Positions 1-5,755 of a stretch of 12,267 nt of DNA are shown one piece after another (the stretch's first letter is position 1; each line of letters starts with the position of its first letter). Position numbers and translations under genes: made by a program. The notes beneath the pieces are model-generated. The model was not told the origin of the DNA. It searched no databases and worked only from the letters and a program-made list of their open reading frames with translations. This stretch comes from RQOF01 sp964461135. Its GTDB lineage: Bacteria > Calditrichota > Calditrichia > RBG-13-44-9. The DNA lies in the NCBI GenBank assembly GCA_964461135.1, contig CAYWTB010000121.1, positions 1-12,267 on the forward strand, read 5' to 3'.

Positions 1-19
1 GATGAAACTTTTTATAAAT

Positions 20-150
20 GCTTAATTCACAAATAGGGGCTAACGCCCAAATATAATGGATTCTTTAATCCCCGGTCTGAACACCGGGGTCATTTAATTT
101 CTAAGAATATAATAACTTTGATTCATTATATCCTATTTTGTGAATTAAGC
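20..150. repeat. Branched inverted-repeat element beside the radical SAM gene
   Basis: The outer arms are 20-37 and 132-150; they are reverse complements apart from one extra A in the right arm. Directly inside, 51-58 (ATATAATG) pairs with 124-131 (CATTATAT). The left side carries a small hairpin at 37-48 (GGGC, loop TAAC, GCCC). The centre has a GC-rich hairpin, 70-76 against 83-89 (CCCCGGT, loop CTGAAC, ACCGGGG). Together these give a closed, branched fold ending 3 bp from the stop codon of the neighbouring minus-strand gene. It could be a MITE-like mobile repeat, a structured RNA, or a terminator region. There is no convincing target-site duplication and no long T-run. The pairing is seen directly; the function is unknown. 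Confidence 0.6.
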
Positions 151-153
151 AGG

Positions 154-1134
154 CTAAATACTTGTTAAGCGATTCGTTTTCCCCTGCCATACATTCTTTC
201 TCTGCATTTCCATTTCCACCCGCCGCTGCAGCACGTCGGAACGCACTCCCCACTGGGGGGTTATGAGCATACCGGGATGGGTCTCCCCGCATAAGCGCTG
301 AATCCGGATATCCGGCCGCAGCCGCTGTAAAAAATCCGTAACCAGCTGAATATATTCCTGGTAGCCGAATAAATGAAAGGGTTTATCCTTATAGCGTTTG
401 GCCAGTGCCGTCTTTTTCACCACATGGAGGTGATGGATTTTGAGTGAATCCAGGGGATAACGGGACAGGATATCTGCGGTTTGTAACATCTCCTCCCGGC
501 TCTCGGTGGGGAAACCCAGGATAATATGTGAACAAATATGAATGCCCCTGCCGTCGGTCATTTCTACTGCCTTTACCCAGTTTTGAAAATCATGTTGACG
601 ATTAATCCAGGCAAGTGATTTATCATAGGGAGATTCCAGCCCATATTCGACAGTGATATGGTAATTTCCCGATAACTGTTCCAGATAGGCAATCTTTTCT
701 TCATCGATACAATCCGAGCGGGTACCAATGGCCAGACCTACCACTTTGGGGTGCGATAGCGCCTGTTCATATAAAACCTTCAGTCGCTTCAATGGCGCAT
801 ACGTATTGCTGTAGGCCTGAAAATAAGCAATAAAACGATCAGCTTTGTAGCGGCGGCTCAGAAAGGAAATCCCGGTTTCAATCTGCTCCGGTATGGTCCT
901 GTCCGGGGAATTATAGGTCTGTTTAAAACTGTCATTGTTACAATAAATGCATCCCCCATATCCCTTACTTCCATCACGGTTCGGACAGGTGAAACCGGCA
1001 TCCACCGTCACTTTCTGCACCCGGCCTCCAAAGCGCTCTTTCAGGTGGTCCACATAAGCATTATAGGGCCGGGAAGATCCCCAGGGAAAAATTGGTGCGG
1101 ATTTCTGCTGAATATTTTCTATATTTATAGCCAT
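154..1134 (-). CDS. Radical SAM protein, TIGR01212/YhcC-like
   Basis: This 326-residue protein is predicted to be a cytoplasmic iron-sulfur radical SAM enzyme. The cluster-binding cysteines are C50, C62 and C65 in a CPNRDGSKGYGGCIYC stretch. The CX11CX2C spacing, instead of the usual CX3CX2C, together with this wording is characteristic of the TIGR01212/YhcC family. Further family-like segments are AIGTRSDCIDEE, VEYGLES and HICSHIILGFPTE, which would build the SAM barrel. The length is normal for the family (about 300-330). The exact substrate of the family is not known to me. The start at 1134 is the first ATG of the conserved frame; it lacks a strong Shine-Dalgarno site, so a slightly different start is possible. 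The stop is TAG at 154-156. The gene is transcribed divergently from the antiporter gene and appears to be monocistronic. Confidence 0.9.
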   Translation of the reverse strand: MAINIENIQQKSAPIFPWGSSRPYNAYVDHLKERFGGRVQKVTVDAGFTCPNRDGSKGYGGCIYCNNDSFKQTYNSPDRTIPEQIETGISFLSRRYKADRFIAYFQAYSNTYAPLKRLKVLYEQALSHPKVVGLAIGTRSDCIDEEKIAYLEQLSGNYHITVEYGLESPYDKSLAWINRQHDFQNWVKAVEMTDGRGIHICSHIILGFPTESREEMLQTADILSRYPLDSLKIHHLHVVKKTALAKRYKDKPFHLFGYQEYIQLVTDFLQRLRPDIRIQRLCGETHPGMLITPQWGVRSDVLQRRVEMEMQRKNVWQGKTNRLTSI

Positions 1135-1168
1135 TCAGTCCGGTTACCGTGACATTTTGTACAAGTTT

Positions 1169-1197
1169 AATATAACCATCATTCGCGGAACAAGCAA
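1169..1197 (-). promoter_or_regulatory. Candidate sigma70-type promoter of the radical SAM gene
   Basis: On the minus strand TTGCTT (1192-1197) is followed after exactly 17 bp by TATATT (1169-1174). This would start transcription about 30 bases upstream of the ATG at 1134. The match is good at -10 and only half at -35. It was found by eye in an AT-rich spacer and may be a chance match. Confidence 0.35.
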
Positions 1198-1293
1198 CGA
1201 GAAGGCAGGAAAGATACCACTGATTTTAGAGGGATTTATGATAAGATCTGCAGGATCAGGGAACCAATCTTCAGGAATCAAAAAATTTAAGAT

Positions 1294-1322
1294 TTGACTT
1301 TAATAAATTTTAAAAACATTAT
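1294..1322 (+). promoter_or_regulatory. Candidate promoter of the NhaC antiporter gene
   Basis: TTGACT (1294-1299) is separated by 17 bp from CATTAT (1317-1322). The -35 box matches 5 of 6 and the -10 box 4 of 6 consensus bases. It would leave a leader of a little over 110 bases containing both hairpins of the spacer. The surrounding DNA is very AT-rich, which raises the chance-match rate. Confidence 0.3.
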
Positions 1323-1440
1323 TTTAATGACCCGATTTTCGTTGGCAGGCCAATGCGCCTGCCGGTCTGAACTTTGCACTAAAATTCATGCTATGAATTA
1401 AGCGGATAAAAAAACAAATTCATCAAAATAACCTTTCATA

Positions 1441-3432
1441 ATGGTCACCAGAAATTTTCATTGTCCCGGGATAGTAAACGCTTTTTACCTGTTTATCCTG
1501 CTGTTTTTCCTGCAGCCCCGGCACGGCTTTACGGAACCTTCCGGCCACAAGGATTATTTCACCGTCGAATATCCGCGGGTGGTGCTGAAAAATATTGACA
1601 GCAAGATAATCCTGCATCCCTCGCCCCTTTTTTACCTGGAACACAACGGGGAAAGGATTTTCTGCCTCATCCGGGAGGCACCCTCCGGAAAAGTGCTGTA
1701 TTCGGATTCCCTGGATATTCAGGCCAGGACCGCGGGAGCAATTACCATCAGCGGCCTTAGTATTGCACAGACCGGCAAAACCACCCTGCAGGTTGAGTTA
1801 GGAGGTCTTTCCGCCACTGTCAATACCCGGGCTCTGCCTTCATTTTTCAGCATTCTCCCTCCCCTGCTGGCCATTTTACTGGCGCTGATCACCCGCCAGG
1901 TGATTGTAGCCCTGTTCTTCGGAATCTGGCTGGGTGTGACTTTTCTTTATGACTACAATCCACTGGTGGGATTCCTGCACACCCTGGATGAATATATCGT
2001 AAACGCCATTGCTTCTCCGGACCGCATTGCCATCCTCATTTTCAGCATGGTACTGGGTGGCATGGTGGGAGTGATGAGCCATTCCGGCGGCACGCAGGGT
2101 ATTGTGGAAAAACTCAGTACCAGGGCCAGGAATGCCCGCATGGGACAACTGGCTACCTGGGCCATGGGCGTACTCATCTTTTTTGACGATTATGCCAATA
2201 CTCTCATCGTCGGTAATACCATGCGTCCCCTGGCGGACAAGCTGCGCATTAGCCGGGAGAAACTTTCCTATCTGGTGGATTCCACCGCTGCCCCGGTGGC
2301 CAATATTGCCATAATCTCAACCTGGATTGGTTATGAGATCAGCCTCATCAACCAGTCCTTCAGTAGCCTGGGGGTCAGCGATAATGCCTATATTACTTTC
2401 ATCAAAACCATTCCCTATAATTTTTACCCGATATATGCACTGGTTTTTGGATTCCTGGTGGCCTTCCTGATGCGGGATTTCGGGAGCATGTACACGGCGG
2501 AGATCCGGGCGCGCCGCAGCGGGAAGGTGCTGCGGGACGGTGCGATACCCATCGCGGATCTTACCGACCGGGAAGTGACCGCAGCCGCTTCCACACCGCT
2601 TCGCTGGTACAATGCCATGATTCCCATCGGAGTGGTGATAATCGCAGTCGTGTTGGGGCTGGTATACACCGGCTATGAGAATGTGCGGGAGGCCGGGATT
2701 TCGCTGGCGGGTGAGGGTTGGCTCCGGCAGATCAGCACCATGGTGGGGAATGCAGATTCCTTTGCAGTGCTCATGTGGGCCTCCTTCCTGGGCTCCATTG
2801 CTGCCATAGTTCTTTCCCTCAGCCAGCGTATTATGGGCTTGCAGGAGGCACTTGATGCCTGGGTGAGGGGCATCCGTTCCATGGTGCTGGCCGCCATCAT
2901 CCTCACCAGTGCCTGGGCCATCGGCGCCATCTGCCAGGAACTCTATACCGCCGATTATGTGATTTATCTGACCCGGCAGTTTCTCACCCCCCACTGGTTG
3001 CCGCTCATTACCTTTGTCACCGCGGCGGTGATCAGTTTTGCCACCGGTACCTCCTGGGGAACCATGGCCATCCTGATGCCCATCGCCATACCGCTGGCCT
3101 ACAAATTCCCGCTGGCCACACCCGGCATCGATCCCTCCCATGCCACCAACCTGATGCTGAGCACCACCGCGGCGGTGCTGGCCGGAGCCACCTTCGGGGA
3201 CCACTGCTCGCCGATCTCGGATACGACCATCATGTCTTCCATGGCCTCGGGAGCGGACCATATCGATCATGTGCGCACCCAGCTGCCTTATGCGATTGTG
3301 GTGGGACTCATCGCCTGCTTCTTCGGCTACCTCCCGGTGGGATTTAATATCAGCGACTGGTGGGTGCTGCTGGTGGGATTTGCGGTAATTTTTCTGGTGG
3401 TACGGTTTGTGGGGAAAAAAACGGATTTTTGA
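1441..3432 (+). CDS. NhaC-family Na+/H+ antiporter with exported N-terminal domain
   Basis: This 663-residue inner-membrane protein would exchange Na+ for H+ in pH and sodium homeostasis. Residues 1-30 look like a signal peptide or first anchor, with a hydrophobic run at 11-24. Residues 32-132 form a soluble, beta-rich segment that I do not recognise. From about 134 the NhaC-type membrane core begins, with many hydrophobic helices. Hallmarks are LIFFDDYANTLIVGNTMRPL (245-264), FATGTSWGTMAILMPIAIPL (533-552) and GATFGDHCSPISDTTIMSS (582-600). NhaC proteins are usually about 450-530 residues; the excess is the N-terminal domain. The start ATG has no Shine-Dalgarno site, only AT-rich sequence. 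The TGA stop lies inside a TTTGACAGGAT repeat. Antiporter identity is firm. Ion specificity is inferred, because related families include amino-acid-linked exchangers such as MleN. Confidence 0.9.
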   Translation: MVTRNFHCPGIVNAFYLFILLFFLQPRHGFTEPSGHKDYFTVEYPRVVLKNIDSKIILHPSPLFYLEHNGERIFCLIREAPSGKVLYSDSLDIQARTAGAITISGLSIAQTGKTTLQVELGGLSATVNTRALPSFFSILPPLLAILLALITRQVIVALFFGIWLGVTFLYDYNPLVGFLHTLDEYIVNAIASPDRIAILIFSMVLGGMVGVMSHSGGTQGIVEKLSTRARNARMGQLATWAMGVLIFFDDYANTLIVGNTMRPLADKLRISREKLSYLVDSTAAPVANIAIISTWIGYEISLINQSFSSLGVSDNAYITFIKTIPYNFYPIYALVFGFLVAFLMRDFGSMYTAEIRARRSGKVLRDGAIPIADLTDREVTAAASTPLRWYNAMIPIGVVIIAVVLGLVYTGYENVREAGISLAGEGWLRQISTMVGNADSFAVLMWASFLGSIAAIVLSLSQRIMGLQEALDAWVRGIRSMVLAAIILTSAWAIGAICQELYTADYVIYLTRQFLTPHWLPLITFVTAAVISFATGTSWGTMAILMPIAIPLAYKFPLATPGIDPSHATNLMLSTTAAVLAGATFGDHCSPISDTTIMSSMASGADHIDHVRTQLPYAIVVGLIACFFGYLPVGFNISDWWVLLVGFAVIFLVVRFVGKKTDF

Positions 3433-3449
3433 CAGGATTAACAGAATAC
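3427..3449 (+). repeat. TTTGACAGGAT-type repeat, plus-strand copy at nhaC stop
   Basis: This copy reads TTTTGACAGGATTAACAG and then AATAC. Its TGA (3430-3432) is the stop codon of the antiporter gene. An inverted copy at 5731-5755 ends thpR in the same way; read on its own strand it matches 16 of the first 17 bases starting at TTTGACAGG. The internal echo ACAGGAT/AACAGAAT suggests a unit of roughly 9-10 bp. Confidence 0.6.
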
Positions 3450-3502
3450 ATGGCGAGGGTTGGTTAATCAAATTCCTGGAGATATAAAAAATTGATCATG
3501 GT

Positions 3503-4135
3503 TTACTTATCATCTTCGATGGATGGCATAGCTTCCCGGATCTGCTCCCAGCTAAATCCCTTCCCCTGCAGATAGCGGACCAGCTTTTCCTGAAGCTTGC
3601 GGCCCCGGTCACGGGCATGAGTTTTGCCAAATTTAGCAGCCAATTGTCGCGCCATTTCCAGCTCCGCTTCAGCGCTAAGCAACTGATTCAACAGTGGTTC
3701 ATACATTTCTCGGGAAATTCCCTTCTCCGCCAGCCTGCGAACCAGCATCAGCCTGCCACACGGCCGCAGGCGCAATTCATTCAGAATATACAGGCGGGTA
3801 AACTGCTCATCATTGATCAGATCAATTTTCTCCAGCTCATCCAGTGCCTGCTCTATGGTCGCGGCACTATAACCTTTCTGCCGCATCTTGCGGATCAATT
3901 CCCGGCGGCTGTGAGGCCGGTTAGCCAGATAGCGTAATGCCTGATCCTTGGCCTGGCGGACACCGTCTTCCTGCAACAACATCAGAAATTCTTCATCACT
4001 GAATTCACGCTGCGGTGCAACCCCATACTTCAGGACAATTTCCGGCGTCAACACCACTTCCTGCTCGTCGTCCAGCAGGATGATAAACCGCTCCGGACGA
4101 CCCCGGCGCATATGCATGTTGATAATAGTGGGCAT
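3503..4135 (-). CDS. recX: Regulatory protein RecX
   Basis: This 210-residue, helix-rich protein is predicted to bind RecA filaments and modulate recombinase activity in the cytoplasm. Residues 65-120 carry the classic first RecX helical repeat: ALRYLANRPHSRRELIRKM, then LEKIDLINDEQFTRLYI. A second repeat follows at about 127-155 (LVRRLAEKGISREMYEPLL) and a third at 180-204 (LQEKLVRYLQGKGFSWEQI). The N-terminal 50 residues resemble the extension in many FCB-group RecX proteins. I chose ATG 4135. The frame stays open to 4252, but that extra stretch encodes heptad-repeat DNA and unconserved residues. ATGs at 4117 and 4111 are also possible; none has a good Shine-Dalgarno site. It lies downstream of recA on the same strand, with 413 bp between, so co-transcription is uncertain. 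The stop is TAA, convergent with the antiporter gene. Confidence 0.87.
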   Translation of the reverse strand: MPTIINMHMRRGRPERFIILLDDEQEVVLTPEIVLKYGVAPQREFSDEEFLMLLQEDGVRQAKDQALRYLANRPHSRRELIRKMRQKGYSAATIEQALDELEKIDLINDEQFTRLYILNELRLRPCGRLMLVRRLAEKGISREMYEPLLNQLLSAEAELEMARQLAAKFGKTHARDRGRKLQEKLVRYLQGKGFSWEQIREAMPSIEDDK

Positions 4136-4146
4136 TGTAAATACAA

Positions 4147-4174
4147 GATTAAGGATTAAAGATGAAAGATTAAA
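4147..4174. repeat. Four GATTAAA-type heptads
   Basis: There are four consecutive 7-bp units: GATTAAG (4147-4153), GATTAAA (4154-4160), GATGAAA (4161-4167) and GATTAAA (4168-4174). They lie immediately upstream of the recX start. Similar units, GATTAAA and GATCAAA, occur at 5709-5722 in the recA promoter region. Confidence 0.65.
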
Positions 4175-4247
4175 GAGACCAGTCGGCCCGTCTAAAGCCT
4201 GGTAGGCCGGGCAAGCAGTAGGCAGTCTCTGCAGTGGGCAAGAGTGG

Positions 4248-4267
4248 TCCACGAATTACACGAATTC
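4248..4267. repeat. CACGAATTA 9-bp repeat, first copy
   Basis: The stretch TCCACGAATTACACGAATTC contains two 9-bp units, CACGAATTA and CACGAATTC. A three-unit copy starting with the same TCCACGAATTACAC lies at 4443-4471, so the two copies flank the block 4268-4442 in direct orientation. Confidence 0.6.
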
Positions 4268-4280
4268 TGCTCCGGAGAAG

Positions 4281-4315
4281 TCTTTAGCCTTTATCCTTGT
4301 GCCTTGTGCCTTATA
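4281..4315. repeat. xxGCCTT heptad array, left
   Basis: This is a run of degenerate 7-bp units sharing CCTT in register: TAGCCTT, TATCCTT, GTGCCTT, GTGCCTT, then ATAACTT. It is the same family as the tighter array at 4510-4544. Confidence 0.5.
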
Positions 4316-4332
4316 ACTTACCTTCTAGGCCT

Positions 4333-4409
4333 GATTCCCGGTTTTTGTGAAACTACGGACGGTTTCATCCCGATTTTTTTTCCGGAGGAAAACGTATTTT
4401 TCGGGAATC
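4333..4409. other. Self-complementary block in recX-recA spacer
   Basis: GATTCCCG (4333-4340) is exactly complementary to CGGGAATC (4402-4409). Inside lie two further hairpins. One is TGAAAC (4348-4353) against GTTTCA (4362-4367). The other is TTTTCC (4378-4383) against GGAAAA (4387-4392). An eight-base T-run at 4374-4381 follows the first inner hairpin on the plus strand. It may be a structured transcript, a terminator of some kind, or decayed repeat DNA. Function is not known. Confidence 0.35.
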
Positions 4410-4442
4410 TTGTTTTGATACACACCGTCCACTTTTTTTCTG

Positions 4443-4471
4443 TCCACGAATTACACTAATTACACTAATTC
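4443..4471. repeat. CACTAATTA 9-bp repeat, second copy
   Basis: There are three consecutive 9-bp units: CACGAATTA (4445-4453 region), CACTAATTA and CACTAATTC. They are preceded by the same TC dinucleotide as the first copy at 4248-4267. Confidence 0.6.
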
Positions 4472-4509
4472 TAAAAAACAGTTGACAGCTTATTTCAAGA
4501 CGTTACACT

Positions 4510-4544
4510 TTAGCCTTGAGCCTTTAGCCTTGAGCCTTTAGCCC
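4510..4544. repeat. xxGCCTT heptad array, right
   Basis: The units TAGCCTT and GAGCCTT alternate twice and are followed by TAGCCCC. This gives a near-perfect 14-bp period built from 7-bp units. The array ends a few bases before the recA stop codon, in the 3' flank of recA. Confidence 0.7.
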
Positions 4545-4548
4545 CGTA

Positions 4549-5622
4549 CTACTGACTCTTCTCCGTTTTTTCGCTCTTTTTACCGCTGCCCTTTTCAGCA
4601 ACCTCTTTCTCCGGTTGGCTCTCCGAAATCAGTCCCAGTTTTTCTTTCACCAGTTTTTCAATTTTCCGGCTGAACTCCGCATTTTCTTTCAGGAAATTCT
4701 TGACATTCTCCCGCCCCTGTCCCAGCCGCTCTTCACCGAAGGAATACCAGGTTCCGCTCTTCTGAACCACATTCAATTTGCTGGCCAGGTCCAGCAGATC
4801 ACCTTGCTTGGAAATGCCCTCATTGTACATAATATCAAATTCACATTCGCGGAAGGGCGGCGCCATCTTATTTTTCACTACTTTCACCCGGGTACGGTTT
4901 CCAACGGTGTTCTCCCCATCCTTGATGGAGGCGATGCGCCGGATATCCAGGCGTACTGAGGTATAAAACTTCAGAGCGCGTCCGCCGGTGGTGGTTTCAG
5001 GATTACCAAACATCACACCTATTTTCTCGCGCAGCTGGTTGATAAAAATGACCGAAGTGTTGGATTTACTTACTGTTGCGGTCAGTTTACGCAGTGCCTG
5101 AGACATGAGCCGGGCCTGCAGTCCCATGTGGGAATCGCCCATCTCTCCCTCCAGTTCAGCACGGGGAACCAGCGCTGCCACAGAGTCGATCACCACTACG
5201 TCAATTGCCCCGCTGCGCACCAGGGTTTCCACAATTTCCAGGGCCTGTTCGCCAGTATCAGGCTGCGATACCAGTAAATTAACAGTATCCACTCCCAGCT
5301 TGCGGGAATAAGTGGGATCCAGTGCATGCTCGGCATCTATAAATGCCGCCAGGCCACCCAGCTTTTGCGCTTCTGCGATGATGTGCAGCGCCAGGGTGGT
5401 TTTTCCCGATGACTCCGGACCGTATATTTCAATAATCCGTCCCCGCGGAATGCCCCAGATGCCCAGGGCATAATCCAGGGAAATGGATCCGGAGGGAATG
5501 ACATCCACACTTACCTTGGCACGATCTCCCAGCCTCATGATGGCTCCCTTTCCGAACTGACGTTCGATCTGGGACATGGCTAGACCTACGGCTTTCTGTT
5601 TTTCTTCATTCTGAGTTGCCAT
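4549..5622 (-). CDS. recA: Recombinase RecA
   Basis: This 357-residue protein is the DNA-dependent ATPase for homologous strand exchange and the co-protease for LexA-type repressors. Walker A is GPESSGKT (68-75). The catalytic region includes FIDAEHALDP (94-103), Walker B is DVVVIDS (141-147), and the DNA-binding loop L2 region is NQLREKIGVMFGNPETTTGG (195-214). The C-terminal tail (about 334-357) is short, charged and lysine/glutamate-rich, as usual. The length is typical. The start at 5622 is supported by AGAAAGG at 5629-5635, six bases upstream. One oddity is ALGIWGIPRGR at 52-62, with W56 where a glycine is usual (ALGxGGxP). A 128-bp gap containing a candidate promoter and palindrome separates it from thpR, so it probably has its own regulated promoter. 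Confidence 0.98.
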   Translation of the reverse strand: MATQNEEKQKAVGLAMSQIERQFGKGAIMRLGDRAKVSVDVIPSGSISLDYALGIWGIPRGRIIEIYGPESSGKTTLALHIIAEAQKLGGLAAFIDAEHALDPTYSRKLGVDTVNLLVSQPDTGEQALEIVETLVRSGAIDVVVIDSVAALVPRAELEGEMGDSHMGLQARLMSQALRKLTATVSKSNTSVIFINQLREKIGVMFGNPETTTGGRALKFYTSVRLDIRRIASIKDGENTVGNRTRVKVVKNKMAPPFRECEFDIMYNEGISKQGDLLDLASKLNVVQKSGTWYSFGEERLGQGRENVKNFLKENAEFSRKIEKLVKEKLGLISESQPEKEVAEKGSGKKSEKTEKSQ

Positions 5623-5628
5623 ATTTTA

Positions 5629-5635
5629 CCTTTCT
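5629..5635 (-). promoter_or_regulatory. recA ribosome binding site
   Basis: AGAAAGG on the minus strand, six bases before the ATG at 5622. It confirms the recA start and shows that this genome uses Shine-Dalgarno sites for at least some genes. Confidence 0.6.
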
Positions 5636-5688
5636 TTTAATATGCATTTTATTTTGCGGTCAATACTTCATTTAAACAGCCCGATTAA

Positions 5689-5705
5689 AGTTCTAATATA
5701 GAACT
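5689..5705. promoter_or_regulatory. Palindromic operator candidate, GTTC-N7-GAAC, upstream of recA
   Basis: AGTTCTAATATAGAACT is a perfect 7-bp inverted repeat around a 3-bp centre, located 67-83 bp upstream of the recA ATG. GTTC/GAAC half-sites are used by LexA in several phyla with other spacings or orientations: GAAC-N4-GTTC in Gram-positives and direct GTTC-N7-GTTC in alphaproteobacteria. It overlaps the candidate -10 box, where a repressor would act. A role as SOS box is inferred. Confidence 0.45.
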
Positions 5706-5721
5706 AAAGATTAAAGATCAA
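5693..5721 (-). promoter_or_regulatory. Candidate recA promoter
   Basis: On the minus strand TTGATC (5716-5721) is followed after 17 bp by TATTAG (5693-5698). Both boxes match 4 of 6 consensus bases. The -10 lies inside the 5689-5705 palindrome. It would give a leader of roughly 60-65 bases. Confidence 0.35.
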
Positions 5722-5730
5722 ATGAAAACT

Positions 5731-5755
5731 GTATTATCCTGTTCATCCTGTCAAA
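5731..5755 (-). repeat. TTTGACAGGAT-type repeat, minus-strand copy at thpR stop
   Basis: Read on the minus strand it is TTTGACAGGATGAACAG followed by GATAATAC. The TGA (5751-5753) is the stop codon of thpR. It mirrors the copy at 3427-3449 at the end of the antiporter gene. Confidence 0.6.

Larger units (their letters stand above)
1135..1440. other. Divergent spacer between radical SAM and antiporter genes
   Basis: This 306-bp AT-rich spacer has no supportable ORF. It holds candidate promoters in both directions and, in the part that would be the antiporter's leader, two hairpins. One is 1344-1350 against 1357-1363 (GGCAGGC, loop CAATGC, GCCTGCC). The other is 1383-1389 against 1393-1399 (AATTCAT, loop GCT, ATGAATT). 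Two motifs match the element at 20-150: CCGGTCTGAAC (1362-1372 and 72-82) and TGAATTAAGC (1394-1403 and 141-150). I do not recognise a known riboswitch. Confidence 0.6.
4136..4548. other. Repeat-rich recX-recA spacer
   Basis: This 413-bp stretch has no credible gene; a 71-codon plus-strand frame at 4244-4459 merely translates the repeats. It is packed with short-period repeats. There are GATTAAA-type heptads at 4147-4174, loosely heptameric GCAGTAG-like DNA at 4211-4241, xxGCCTT heptads at 4281-4315 and 4510-4544, and 9-bp CACGAATTA-type units at 4250-4267 and 4445-4471. A self-complementary block sits at 4333-4409. No clear recA terminator was found. Confidence 0.65.

Noticed and set aside
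70..89. The GC hairpin at the left end as a simple rho-independent terminator
   Set aside because: Neither strand has a proper T-run directly after the stem, and the hairpin is better explained as the centre of the larger inverted-repeat element.
1951..2177. Short minus-strand frames inside the antiporter gene
   Set aside because: They are shadows of the highly conserved plus-strand coding sequence, without ribosome sites.
2317..3471. A 384-codon open frame on the minus strand opposite the antiporter gene
   Set aside because: It is rich in His, Gly, Gln and Asp with no recognisable motif, as expected for the antisense of a GC-rich membrane-protein gene. The plus-strand NhaC motifs are unambiguous.
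4136..4252. N-terminal extension of RecX to ATG 4252
   Set aside because: The extra 39 codons translate heptad-repeat DNA and do not resemble RecX, so ATG 4135 is preferred.
4244..4459. A 71-codon plus-strand frame in the recX-recA spacer
   Set aside because: Both ends encode the same VHELH because they translate the TCCACGAATTACAC repeats. It is low-complexity spacer, not a gene.
4147..4544. CRISPR-like array in the recX-recA spacer
   Set aside because: The repeats are 7-9 bp and contiguous, with no spacers of regular length and no cas genes nearby.
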